This document shows, in pieces, positions 17,681-26,666 of a DNA stretch of 64,000 nucleotides. Where the stretch lies: assembly GCA_018242605.1 (NCBI GenBank), contig JAFEBP010000004.1:349655-413654 (forward strand), written 5' to 3'. The stretch comes from Planctomycetota bacterium. GTDB lineage: Bacteria; Planctomycetota; Phycisphaerae; Phycisphaerales; UBA1924. Within the stretch, counting starts at the first letter, position 1. Each line of letters opens with the position of its first letter. A program made the position numbers and the translations under genes. A model generated the notes under the pieces. That model searched no databases. It saw only the letters and a program-made list of their open reading frames with translations, and had not been told where the DNA came from.

Positions 17681-20600
17681 AGGGGCTGGATGTCCGCGTG
17701 CGTCACGCTCGCAGAACGGTCCAGCTTGTTCCACCCGTGCCGCCCGCCGCGCACCGCCGCGATGAGCGATTTGAACGTCACGATGTACATGAACTGCCTG
17801 TAGAACAGGCGCTGGATCAATACCACCCACATGCTCTTGGGAGAACGCCGGTCGAGCCCGAAGGCGATGAGCGAGCCCACCAGGTCCATCAGCAGGAACG
17901 TCAGGTACCCCACCGCCACCGCGCCCATGTCGCCCCGCAGCAGCGAGAGCAGCAGCACTACGTCGCCGATGGGCGAGAGCACCGGGAACAGGATCTGGAA
18001 GACCAACATATTCGGCAGAGCCACCCACCCCAGCGATCCCTTGCAGAACGCCGCCTTGTGTTTCCACAGGCACTGGAACGTGCCGAACGACCACCGGAAC
18101 CGCTGCTTGAACAGCGACTGCACTGTGTGCGGAGCCTCCGTCACCGATCGGGCCTCGGGCGCGTACACGATCCTCGCGCCCGCCCGCAGCATCGTCAGCG
18201 TCAGGTCCGCGTCCTCGGTCAGCGTGTTGCGTGAATAACCCCCCACCGCCATCACGCTCCGCCGCCGCCACGCCCCGGTCGCCCCCGGCACCACGCTGAT
18301 GCAGTTGAGCGAGTCGAACGCGCGGCGGTCAAAGTTTTGGCTCGTCACGTACTCCACATCCTGGAACGCCGTCAGCACGTTCGACACGTTGCCGACCTGC
18401 ACGTTCCCGCATACCGCGTCCACCGCCGGGTCCGCGAACGGCTCCACCAGCCGGCCCACGGTCTCGGGCAGCACGATCGTGTCCGCGTCGATCGTCACCA
18501 CGATCTCATCATCGCACTCCTTCATGCCCCGGTTGAGCGCCGCCCACTTGCCCGAGTTTGATTGCGTCACCAGCGACACCCGCCCGTCGCTCGCCGCGAT
18601 CTTGCGAACTTCGTCGCAGGTGCCGTCCGTGCTGCCGTCGTCGATCACCAGCACCCGGATGTTCGTGTACTCCGAACCCAGCACCCCGTGCACCGTCCGC
18701 GCGATCACCTTCTCCTCGTTGTACGCCGGCACCAGCACCGTCACCCGTCCGTTGAACACCGCGCCCTGCGGAGCGTTTCGCCGCACGCCCCTGCCAACCA
18801 GCACGATCAGCCCCAGGATCCGCAGCACCGAGACACCCGTGGTGATGAAGAACACCACCACGAGCACCGACCAACCCGTCGTCGAGCACCACGCGTACAC
18901 GCCCGACCCGATCAGCATCGCTCGCTCGGTCGCCGAGATCGGCCGCATCACCGCCGACACCGGCTGATCCAGCAGTTCGTGCACTCCCACGAACCGGTAC
19001 CCCCTGGCCTGCAAATCCGGGATCAGCCGCCGCACCAGTTCCACCGTCTGCTCCCGCTCGCCCCCCGCGTCGTGCATCACGATCACGTGCGCCCCGGGCT
19101 TTGCCAGCCCCTTGAGCACCGTCGCCTCCATCACCTCAACGCCCGGCTGCTTGTAATCCTCCGAGTCGATGTCCCCGCCGATGGACACGTACCCCATCCG
19201 CGTCACTTCCTGAAGAGGCGTGAGCTGCGCCGGCAGCGTCGGAGAGTTATCCGCGTCGTACGGCGCGCGGAACAGCGTCGTGCTCCGCCCCGTGATCGAC
19301 TCGATCACCCGCTGTGTCATGTTCAGCTCAACCGCCAGGCGCCGCGTCGAGATCGTCTGGATATTGGGGTGCGAAAACGTGTGATTCCCCAGCAGGTGCC
19401 CCTCGTCCGCCATCCGCCGCACCAGCCCGGGGAACCGTTCGGCCTGCCCGCCCACCACGAAGAACGTCGCCTCAACGCCCTGCTCCTGCAAAATATCGAG
19501 TATCTGGGGCGTCCATGCCGGGTCCGGCCCGTCATCGAACGTGAGTGCCACCAGCTTCTCCGGGCTATCCCCGGACTTCTCGATCGCGTACCCGCCCGGC
19601 AGCTTGGTGTACTCGCCGTAGTCGATGGTCCGCCCATCGAACGTCATGTGCCGCAGCCCCGCCGCAGGCAGTTGCGTCACGCGATAGCACTCGCCTTGCC
19701 CGTCGCTCTCGATCGTCTGCAGCGGCGTCACCTCAGCGAGCTTCCGCGGGTCGAACCCGGCCGCGCCCTTGCCCAACGCGAACTTCCACAGGCTCGGATC
19801 CTCCATCCCCAGCCGCCAGATCGACCACCCCCGCGCGTGCACACCCTCCGCCACCAACGTCTGGTTCCACGCCGTCATGGCGTCCAGCATCCACACCACG
19901 TGCTCGTGCCCGCGCTCGTCCTTGTAGCTGAACTTCGGGTTCAGCGTGTCATGATCGGTCACAATGAACGCCTCGTGCTCCGCCGCGAGGTTGATCGTCT
20001 GCGTGAACGTCAGCGCCATCGCCTCGTTCCCGCCCGTCACATCCCAGTCGTACGCGTACGCGCCGATCGCCACGACCAGCTTGCTCGGAGGGATCCGCTT
20101 CGCGTAATCGCTCACCGCGTCCGTGAACCACGGGTTCGACGCCACCGGCCCCGGTTTGCCGCCCGCGTACGACTCGTCGTACGCCATCAGAACCACAAGG
20201 TCCGCGATATTCCCCACCGCCTCGTAGTCGTACCGGTCGTCGTTCACCGGCAGGTCCACAGTCACCAGCAGGTTCTTCTTCCTGCACGCCGAAGACAACT
20301 CACCCAGCCAGTCCAGGAACAGATCGCTGTCTCCCGGGTTCAGGTTCTCGATGTCAACGTTCACCCCCTGCGCGCCCACCCGCTCCAACGATTCCACCAC
20401 CGCCTTTACCAGCCGCCCGCGCGCCGTGTAGTCGCGCAGCAGTTCTGTCACTTCGTCGGCCTTCCATGCTCCCCCCGCATCCGTGTTCGACAGCCGCGGC
20501 ATCACCATCGCCGCATTCGCCGCAAGCAGACTTTGCATCGCCGGGTTCACGTGCTCCACCAGCGAGCCATCCGCCTTGGAGAAGCTCAAATAATCCGGGA

Positions 20601-20961
20601 AGACGATGTCCAGGTCGCCGATCACCCCCTGCAGCGACGCCAGCGATGCCGGATCCTCCTGCACCACGAATGCGCTCACCACCCGGTCCGCCTTCAGCGT
20701 CCGCTTCGGCGACACCGCCGCCACCGGCATCGCCTTCACCGTGTCTTCGTCCCCCGGCCCCGCGACCTCCCGCTCCAGCACCCGCACCATCTCCGACTGC
20801 CGGTTCCGCGGCTCCACCGGGGGGGGAATCAACGCCGGATTTGAGAACAAGCCCGCCAACAGATCGATGAACAGCAGACCGACCGCCGCACCCAGCACCG
20901 CCGCCCCCGTCAGGGCGAGCCGCCAGCGGCGGCGAGAAGGATCCTCGAAAATCATCGGCAT
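17671..20961 (-). CDS. Trimodular GH18 - NodB polysaccharide deacetylase - GT2 synthase membrane protein
   Basis: This 1096-residue protein joins three polysaccharide enzymes. An N-terminal anchor (about 15-38) precedes a GH18 domain (about 90-420) with GVNVDIENL, placing the catalytic acid at Glu205 as in YaaH/spore-type GH18. A NodB deacetylase domain (about 468-665) has TFDDGPD at 474-480 and HTFSHPN at 527-533, giving Asp and two His metal ligands, plus RAPYDAD. After two helices (about 695-722) comes a processive GT2 domain with LVPAYNEE, DDGS (774-777), DAD (825-827), TEDADL and QRFRW (953-957), then three C-terminal helices. By family knowledge it could make, deacetylate and trim a beta-linked hexosamine polymer at the envelope, like PgaC with PgaB. 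ATG at 20961 is chosen; upstream residues are not protein-like. Confidence 0.9.
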   Translation of the reverse strand: MPMIFEDPSRRRWRLALTGAAVLGAAVGLLFIDLLAGLFSNPALIPPPVEPRNRQSEMVRVLEREVAGPGDEDTVKAMPVAAVSPKRTLKADRVVSAFVVQEDPASLASLQGVIGDLDIVFPDYLSFSKADGSLVEHVNPAMQSLLAANAAMVMPRLSNTDAGGAWKADEVTELLRDYTARGRLVKAVVESLERVGAQGVNVDIENLNPGDSDLFLDWLGELSSACRKKNLLVTVDLPVNDDRYDYEAVGNIADLVVLMAYDESYAGGKPGPVASNPWFTDAVSDYAKRIPPSKLVVAIGAYAYDWDVTGGNEAMALTFTQTINLAAEHEAFIVTDHDTLNPKFSYKDERGHEHVVWMLDAMTAWNQTLVAEGVHARGWSIWRLGMEDPSLWKFALGKGAAGFDPRKLAEVTPLQTIESDGQGECYRVTQLPAAGLRHMTFDGRTIDYGEYTKLPGGYAIEKSGDSPEKLVALTFDDGPDPAWTPQILDILQEQGVEATFFVVGGQAERFPGLVRRMADEGHLLGNHTFSHPNIQTISTRRLAVELNMTQRVIESITGRSTTLFRAPYDADNSPTLPAQLTPLQEVTRMGYVSIGGDIDSEDYKQPGVEVMEATVLKGLAKPGAHVIVMHDAGGEREQTVELVRRLIPDLQARGYRFVGVHELLDQPVSAVMRPISATERAMLIGSGVYAWCSTTGWSVLVVVFFITTGVSVLRILGLIVLVGRGVRRNAPQGAVFNGRVTVLVPAYNEEKVIARTVHGVLGSEYTNIRVLVIDDGSTDGTCDEVRKIAASDGRVSLVTQSNSGKWAALNRGMKECDDEIVVTIDADTIVLPETVGRLVEPFADPAVDAVCGNVQVGNVSNVLTAFQDVEYVTSQNFDRRAFDSLNCISVVPGATGAWRRRSVMAVGGYSRNTLTEDADLTLTMLRAGARIVYAPEARSVTEAPHTVQSLFKQRFRWSFGTFQCLWKHKAAFCKGSLGWVALPNMLVFQILFPVLSPIGDVVLLLSLLRGDMGAVAVGYLTFLLMDLVGSLIAFGLDRRSPKSMWVVLIQRLFYRQFMYIVTFKSLIAAVRGGRHGWNKLDRSASVTHADIQPLAA

Positions 20962-21405
20962 ACGGACACTCACGAACAAAAACAGCGCGACATCACAGGA
21001 AGCAACGCGGCTCCAGGCCGTTCGGCCAAACGAAGGTGGCCGGCCGATCTTGCGAATCCTTGAACAGAATTGCTCACCCCGGCCGTTGCTGTTCGTGTCC
21101 GTCCATCCGCTGGTTGCCGTCGGCCCGGTGAAATAGCCTGTTTCTACAGAGCTTTTTTCACCGCAACTCGCTCCACACCCGCAAACGGTTCGCCCTGCAC
21201 AAACAAAACAAGCGACGATCAAATCGTCGCCCGCCAACCGCTATTGAACGCGCCCCAAGCGCACCACGTAGTTCTACACATTGTCTAGGAGTCGCCCCAA
21301 AGGGACACAAATACCAAAAGAGTCCCGCGAACTTCCCGGACCCAGAGCCCCACAACCACCTGACAACCGCCCCACAAACCATGTAACGGTTTCACCTCGC
21401 GCCGA
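20962..21405. other. 444-base leader region of the trimodular gene
   Basis: No supported gene. The region separates the uup stop from the trimodular start on the minus strand. It contains a strong terminator-like hairpin at 21201-21230. The rest, about 240 bases, would be promoter and leader for the trimodular gene; no clear promoter elements were recognised. Confidence 0.5.
21201..21230 (-). terminator. Rho-independent terminator after uup
   Basis: GCGACGAT-CAA-ATCGTCGC is a perfect 8-bp stem with a three-base loop at 21212-21230. On the minus strand it runs straight into TTGTTTTGTTTGTG. It lies about 175 bases after the uup stop, so it either ends uup transcripts or attenuates read-through into the trimodular gene. 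Confidence 0.7.
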
Positions 21406-23310
21406 TCATCCCTTCCCACCCGCCCGGCTTTCCAACTCCGCCCACCGCTCGTACATCCCCGCCACCGCCGCGTGCACTTCGCCCGATTCCCGGCACACCT
21501 CTTGATACCGCCGGTGATCCGCGATCACCTCCGGCGAGTTCATCAGCGCATCCAGTTCCTTCGCACGCGCCTCGGCCTTCTCGATGTTCCCTTCCATCGC
21601 CGCCAACTCTCGCTGCTCGTTGTACGTCAGCTTTTTCTTCGCCGGAGCCGGCGATGCCACCGCCGCCACAGCCGCCTTGGGAGCCGCCGCGGCCTCCCTG
21701 CGTTCGCCTCGGTCCCGCCGCTGCCACTGCTCGTAATCAGTGAAGAACCGCGACCCGCCCCGTCCGTCCAGCGCCAAAATCCGCGACGCCAATCTCGCCA
21801 GCATCGCGCGGTCGTGCGTTACAAGAATCACCGCGCCCGGGAACTCCTCCACGCTCTCTTCCAGCACCTCAAGCGACGGAATGTCCAGGTCGTTCGTCGG
21901 CTCGTCCAGAATCAGCACATCCGCCGGCTCCAGCATCAGCCGCGCGATATGAATCCTCGCCTGCTCGCCGCCCGAGAGCGCCCGCACCGGCTGCTTGAGC
22001 TGCTGCGTCGTGAACAGGAACCGCCGCGCCCACGTGTTGATGTGGATCGTCCGCCCCTGGTAGATCACCGCGTCCGAGTGCGGACTCAGCGCCTCGTGCA
22101 ACGTCTGCGACGGATCCAGTTCGGTCCTGTGCTGCGAGAAGAACACGCTCCGCAATCCCGGTGCCCGCACGATCGTCCCCGGCGGCGGCGTGCTCGGCGG
22201 AACATCCACCGCCTCCGCCGCGGCCTTGATCGCCTCGGGCGTCGGAGGGTCCGCCGGCATCTGCCCAGTCAGCACCTTCAGCAGCGTCGATTTCCCCGAC
22301 CCGTTGGGCCCCATCAGCCCCAGCACCTGCCCGGGGCTCACCACCAGGTCCACATCCGTAAACAGTCGCTTGCCCCCCAGGCTCTTGGTGATCGCCCGCG
22401 CCCGGATCAACTTGAGCGTCTGCCGGCCCGTCGCCTCGAACTCGATCGCCGCGGCCTTCTGCGGCGCATTGCGGGCCCGCAAATCCTCCAACTCATCCAT
22501 CCGCTCGTAACTCGCATCGATCCGGCTCTTGCTCTTGGTCCGCCGGGCCTGCGCCCCGCGCCCCAGCCACCGCAAGTCCTCCCGTACCTGGTTCGCCAGC
22601 GACTGCTGCTGCTTGGCCTGCCCGTCCAGGAACTCCTGCTTGCGCCGCAGAAACTCCGAATAGTTGCCCACCACCCCAAACGTCCCCTGCGGGTACGACG
22701 ACGCCAACTCCACGATCCGCGTCGCCACCGATTCCAGGAACATCCGGTCGTGCGTCACGATGATCGACGCGAAATCCGCCCGCCGCAGCAGATCCTCCAG
22801 CCAGTCGATCCCTTCAACGTCCAGGTGGTTCGTCGGCTCGTCCAGCAGCAGCACGTCCGGCTGCTTGGCCACCTCCCGCGCGATCGCCAGCCGCTTGCGC
22901 TGTCCGCCCGAGAGCGACGCCGTCGGTTGCTCCAGATTCGTGAAGCCCACACGCTCCAGCGTCAGCGTCGCCGCCAGTTCAATCTCGTGGTCGTCGTGCA
23001 GGTGGGGCACATGCCCCGCGTCCTTTGAAGCGTGCAGCGCATCCACCACCGCCGAGTGCACCGTCGACCCTTCCGGGAACGCATCCGCCTGCGCCACATA
23101 CGCCGCCCGCACACCCTTGCGGAAGATCACCCGCCCCTCATCCGAAGTCTCCATCCCCGCCAGGATCTTCAGCAGCGTCGACTTCCCCGACCCGTTCGGC
23201 CCGATCAGCGCCAGCCGCTCCCCATCCTCGAGCGACATCCCCACGCCCGAAAAAAGCGTGCGAGCGCCGAACGACTTGCTCAGATCCTGTGCCGTCAGTA
23301 ATGCAGCCAT
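21406..23310 (-). CDS. uup: ABC-F ATPase, Uup-like
   Basis: This 634-residue protein has two ABC ATPase domains and no membrane segments, as in the ABC-F translation factors. The first domain has GPNGSGKST at 37-45, LSGGQRKRLAIAR and LLLDEPTNHLD. The second has GPNGSGKST, LSGGEQARIHIAR and LILDEPTNDLD. A basic linker between them (LRWLGRGAQARRTKSKSRIDASY) matches the ABC-F linker that reaches the ribosomal P-tRNA. The C-terminal tail (KKKLTYNEQRELAAMEGNIEKAEARAKEL...) is a two-helix coiled coil as in Uup, which separates it from EttA. Uup affects ribosome function and transposon excision in E. coli. The ATG start gives the usual beginning. It is divergent from the glmM-type gene. Confidence 0.9.
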   Translation of the reverse strand: MAALLTAQDLSKSFGARTLFSGVGMSLEDGERLALIGPNGSGKSTLLKILAGMETSDEGRVIFRKGVRAAYVAQADAFPEGSTVHSAVVDALHASKDAGHVPHLHDDHEIELAATLTLERVGFTNLEQPTASLSGGQRKRLAIAREVAKQPDVLLLDEPTNHLDVEGIDWLEDLLRRADFASIIVTHDRMFLESVATRIVELASSYPQGTFGVVGNYSEFLRRKQEFLDGQAKQQQSLANQVREDLRWLGRGAQARRTKSKSRIDASYERMDELEDLRARNAPQKAAAIEFEATGRQTLKLIRARAITKSLGGKRLFTDVDLVVSPGQVLGLMGPNGSGKSTLLKVLTGQMPADPPTPEAIKAAAEAVDVPPSTPPPGTIVRAPGLRSVFFSQHRTELDPSQTLHEALSPHSDAVIYQGRTIHINTWARRFLFTTQQLKQPVRALSGGEQARIHIARLMLEPADVLILDEPTNDLDIPSLEVLEESVEEFPGAVILVTHDRAMLARLASRILALDGRGGSRFFTDYEQWQRRDRGERREAAAAPKAAVAAVASPAPAKKKLTYNEQRELAAMEGNIEKAEARAKELDALMNSPEVIADHRRYQEVCRESGEVHAAVAGMYERWAELESRAGGKG

Positions 23311-23443
23311 GAGAACCCCGATGATAAGGACCCCGCGGCGTCAAAACATGCAATCCGCCTCCGCCGCCGATTTGCTGCCGCATCCACCGGGATTCTCGAA
23401 GACCACATCACCCTTCCCCCCGATGTACCGCTTCCCGTGTCCG

Positions 23444-23483
23444 CATTTCCCTATTTCCCGCTCTCCCCATTTCCCAATTTCCC
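23444..23483. repeat. Five-unit 8-bp tandem repeat (NATTTCCC)
   Basis: Five consecutive octamers read cATTTCCC, tATTTCCC, gCTCTCCC, cATTTCCC, aATTTCCC. Four are exact apart from the first base and the middle one has diverged. The array lies 23 bases before the ATG of the phosphohexomutase gene, inside its 5' region. An alternative GTG at 23437 would translate it into Phe/Pro-rich residues, which is not convincing. Confidence 0.7.
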
Positions 23484-23505
23484 CTGTTCCTCATACCCTC
23501 GCCCC

Positions 23506-24993
23506 ATGCCCCCCGCCCCACTCATGCTCTCGGTCTCCGGCTGCCGCGGCATCGTCGGCCAGAGCCTCACGCCCGACGTCGCCGCCCGCTTCGCCGCCGC
23601 CTACGGATCCATCCTCCGCGAACGCGCCAAGGGCAAGCGGATCACCATCGTCCTCAGCCGCGACGGCCGCGCCGGCAGCCAGATGGTCCACGCCGCCGCG
23701 ATCGCCGGCCTCCTGGGCTCCGGATGCCGCGTCGTTGACATCGGCATCGCCATGACCCCCACCGCCGCCGTCATGACCGATCACTACGCCCGTGAGGAAC
23801 GCACCGCCCAGGACGAGTACGTCGCCGGCATGGTCCTGACCGCCAGCCACAACCCCCAGCAGTGGAACGGCCTCAAGTGCCTCTTCGCCGAACAGGGCGA
23901 CCACGGCTCGGCCGCCTGCGCCCCGCCCGCCGACATCGCCGAACAGATCATCGCCCGCTTCCGCGATCCCGCGGCCAACCTGTTCGTCCAATGGAACGAC
24001 ATCGGCGGCATGGTCGCCGACGCCTCCGGCGAAGAAGCCCACGTCGATCGCCTCATGCGCGCCATGGAGCAGTCCGGGCTCACCGACAACCCTGCGCAGC
24101 TCGGCCGCGGCCTCACCGTCGCCGTCGATTCCGTGAACGGCTCGGGCGCCAACGGCGCACGCCTCCTGCTCGAATCACTCGGCTGTGATGAAATCCTCCA
24201 CATGAACGCCGACGGCTCGGGCCTCTTCCCGCACCCCCCCGAACCCACCGAGGACAACCTCTCCCTCCCCGGCGGCCTCTGCGAAGCCGTCGCGCGCAGC
24301 GGCTGCGATGTCGGCTTCGCACAGGACCCCGACGCCGACCGCCTCGCCATCGTCGCCGACAAAGGCACGTACATCGGCGAGGAATACACCCTCTCCCTGG
24401 GCGCCATGGCGCTACTCGAAGCTCACCGCTCCCGCGAGAACGGCCCCACCTCGCTCGTCACCAACCTCAGCACGAGCCGCATGCTCGACGACGTCGCCGC
24501 CCGGTTCGGCGCCACCGTCCTGCGCACACCCGTCGGCGAGGCCAACGTTGTGGAGATCATGAAGTCCAACCACGCCCTCGCCGGCGGAGAAGGCAACGGC
24601 GGCGTCATCTGGCCGCGAATCGCGTACGTCCGCGACTCCCTCGCCGCCATGGCTCTCACGCTCTGGCTCATCTCGCCCCAGGGTGCCGGCCGCGGCAGCA
24701 AGCGTCCGCTCTCCTCCGTCGTCGCCTCCATGCCCTCCTACGCCATCGTCAAGCGCAAGGTCGACATCCCCAGCCGCGACGCCGCCGGTCCCGCCGTCGC
24801 GAAGATCGCCCAGGCGTACAAATCCCACCGCGTCGACACCCGCGACGGCGCCCGCATCGACTTCACCGACACGCCCGCCTGGCTCCACGTCCGCGCCAGC
24901 AACACCGAACCCATCATGCGCCTCATCGCCGAAGCCCCCACCAAGGCCGCCGCCGAGAAGATCCTCGACAACGCCGCCAAGGTCATCGGCTGA
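23506..24993 (+). CDS. glmM: Phosphohexomutase, phosphoglucosamine mutase (GlmM) type
   Basis: This 495-residue cytosolic enzyme of the alpha-D-phosphohexomutase superfamily probably interconverts glucosamine-6-P and glucosamine-1-P for UDP-GlcNAc synthesis. It shows all four family loops: TASHNPQQWNG with the phosphoserine, DPDADRLAIV binding Mg2+, GGEGNGG as the sugar-specificity loop, and RASNTEPIMRLIAEA binding phosphate. The GEGNGG form fits GlmM better than the GEMSGH of phosphoglucomutases, but a phosphomannomutase role cannot be excluded. ATG at 23506 is used; MLSVSG at 23524 is an alternative. It is divergent from uup, with an 8-bp tandem repeat in the gap. A strong hairpin follows the stop. 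UDP-GlcNAc would also feed the nearby GT2 polysaccharide enzyme. Confidence 0.85.
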   Translation: MPPAPLMLSVSGCRGIVGQSLTPDVAARFAAAYGSILRERAKGKRITIVLSRDGRAGSQMVHAAAIAGLLGSGCRVVDIGIAMTPTAAVMTDHYAREERTAQDEYVAGMVLTASHNPQQWNGLKCLFAEQGDHGSAACAPPADIAEQIIARFRDPAANLFVQWNDIGGMVADASGEEAHVDRLMRAMEQSGLTDNPAQLGRGLTVAVDSVNGSGANGARLLLESLGCDEILHMNADGSGLFPHPPEPTEDNLSLPGGLCEAVARSGCDVGFAQDPDADRLAIVADKGTYIGEEYTLSLGAMALLEAHRSRENGPTSLVTNLSTSRMLDDVAARFGATVLRTPVGEANVVEIMKSNHALAGGEGNGGVIWPRIAYVRDSLAAMALTLWLISPQGAGRGSKRPLSSVVASMPSYAIVKRKVDIPSRDAAGPAVAKIAQAYKSHRVDTRDGARIDFTDTPAWLHVRASNTEPIMRLIAEAPTKAAAEKILDNAAKVIG

Positions 24994-25030
24994 CCGGCTC
25001 GGCGTACCGATGTCTACCGGCCTCCCGTAA

Positions 25031-25058
25031 CACTGACTTCGGCCCTGCGAAGTCAGTG
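25031..25058 (+). terminator. 11-bp perfect hairpin after the glmM-type gene
   Basis: CACTGACTTCG-GCCCTG-CGAAGTCAGTG is a perfect 11-bp stem with a six-base loop, 37 bases past the stop. No T-run follows, so it may act as an RNA-stabilising end or a Rho-assisted terminator rather than a classical intrinsic one. Confidence 0.55.
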
Positions 25059-25271
25059 AAATGGCTCCCGCGCCGCACGGCCGCCGTCGGCAACGCCTGA
25101 ACCCCTCGTTTCCACCGGCCGAACTTCTCGAGGTCCACGCCCACCGCCCGCGCGCACCCAAGGCCGGCTCCAAACGCCCTCAGTTTCCACCCACCCTATG
25201 ATTTCTTTCCACAGGAACCCACCCCCTAAACGCGTGTTTTCGCGCGTCGCCGCCGACGCGCCGGAGTAGCC

Positions 25272-26657
25272 ATGACGACCGCCGCTGAGACCCTTTCCAA
25301 GTTCAACTGGCAGCCGCAGCCCGCGGCTCAGAAAGTCCTCAACAACATCATCGACGGCTTCCTCGCCTATTGCCCCGGCGCCGCACGCCTGGGCGCACGC
25401 ATGAAGCACGAGACCGCCACGCGCTTCTTTGACTGGATCGACTCCATTCACCTGACCAAGACACCCGAAATCGTCGCGCGTCTCAAGGAAGTCGGCTTCT
25501 CTCTCCATCCTCAACCCGGCGCCCCCGACTGCTACGTGCACGAAGGCGCCATCTTCCCCTCCGTCGTCCTCCACGCGCTGGCCGTCACCCGAGTCTGGAT
25601 CAAGGTCGACTGGGTCTCTGACTTCCTCGCCGCTTGGGACATGCACGACGCCGAGATCACCGGCGACCCCTTCGGCCAGCTCCGCGCCTGCCGCGTCTTC
25701 GCCGGCAACCACGCCGAGCTCTGGGTCGTCGAGCGTCACGGCTTCCGTGGCTTTGAACCCCCCGCCTTCGACCCCGCGAAGGCCGTCGCAGCCATGAAGC
25801 ACCTGGAACGCTTCCGCAGGCGCAACCGCGATCTCGAGAACGACGCCGCGGGCTACGCCCACACGATTCACCTCTTCGCCGCCGCCGCCGAGGAGATCGG
25901 CCGCGACTGGGCCTGCGACCTCTTCTTCTTCGCCGAGCGTGAGTTCTGGCAGCGCCGCAACCGCGCCGCGCAGGTCCAGAAGGCCCGCCAGGACCGCCTG
26001 GGTCTGGGCTGGGCCAACCACGATCACCACACCTACCGCTGCGCCCGCGACACCTTCAAGCAGCACGTCTCACTCCTGGAGAGCATGGGCTTCGTCTGCC
26101 GCGAGAGCTTCTACGCCGGGCACGAGGCCGGCTGGGGCGCGCAGGTCATGGAGCAGCCCGTCTGCAACCTCACGACCTTCAACGATGTCGACATGAGCGC
26201 CGAGGAGCTCCTGGGCGACTTCGCCCATAACGGCTTCCCCGGCGGCATCGAGCAACTCGGCACCGTCGGCCTCTGGTGCGCCCTGCACGGACAGGCGATG
26301 CTCCAGGCCGGCATGCACCACCTGGAATGCCAGTTCGACCACGCCGCCCTCATCGAACAATTGGAGCGTGAGGCGCACATCCACACCATGTCGCCCTTCA
26401 CCACCTTCCCCCACCTCCGCCAAGCCTTCACCTACGGCGAGCAGTGGAAGGTCCCCGAGCGGCGCGTGGGGCAGCTCCTGGCCTCGGGCCTGGTCACGCG
26501 CGAACAGGCGCAGCACTTCCTCAACGAGGGAGCCCTGGGCTCTCACTTGGAGAACCTGGAGCGCAACGACGGCTTCAAGGGCTTCAATCAGCAGGGCGTC
26601 AGCGACATCATCGAACGCACCGACCCCCGAAAGAAGCGCACCAAGGTCCCGGCCTGA
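25272..26657 (+). CDS. Conserved-looking hypothetical protein, 461 aa
   Basis: I do not recognise the family. The start ATG is well placed behind GGAG. The product is soluble, without signal peptide or membrane segments. It is rich in His and aromatic residues in clustered places: WANHDHHTYRC near residue 241, AGHEAGWGAQVMEQP near 286, and LWCALHGQAML and MHHLECQFDH near 340. These clusters, with spaced acidic residues (NDVDMSAEE), look like a non-heme metal site; a VOC/glyoxalase-type dioxygenase is one possibility but is only inferred. It ends in basic residues (RKKRTKVPA). Codon use fits the surrounding genes. It is not in an obvious operon: a hairpin precedes it and the PEP-CTERM-like gene converges on it with a nine-base gap. 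Confidence 0.7.
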   Translation: MTTAAETLSKFNWQPQPAAQKVLNNIIDGFLAYCPGAARLGARMKHETATRFFDWIDSIHLTKTPEIVARLKEVGFSLHPQPGAPDCYVHEGAIFPSVVLHALAVTRVWIKVDWVSDFLAAWDMHDAEITGDPFGQLRACRVFAGNHAELWVVERHGFRGFEPPAFDPAKAVAAMKHLERFRRRNRDLENDAAGYAHTIHLFAAAAEEIGRDWACDLFFFAEREFWQRRNRAAQVQKARQDRLGLGWANHDHHTYRCARDTFKQHVSLLESMGFVCRESFYAGHEAGWGAQVMEQPVCNLTTFNDVDMSAEELLGDFAHNGFPGGIEQLGTVGLWCALHGQAMLQAGMHHLECQFDHAALIEQLEREAHIHTMSPFTTFPHLRQAFTYGEQWKVPERRVGQLLASGLVTREQAQHFLNEGALGSHLENLERNDGFKGFNQQGVSDIIERTDPRKKRTKVPA

Positions 26658-26666
26658 ATGTTCGTG

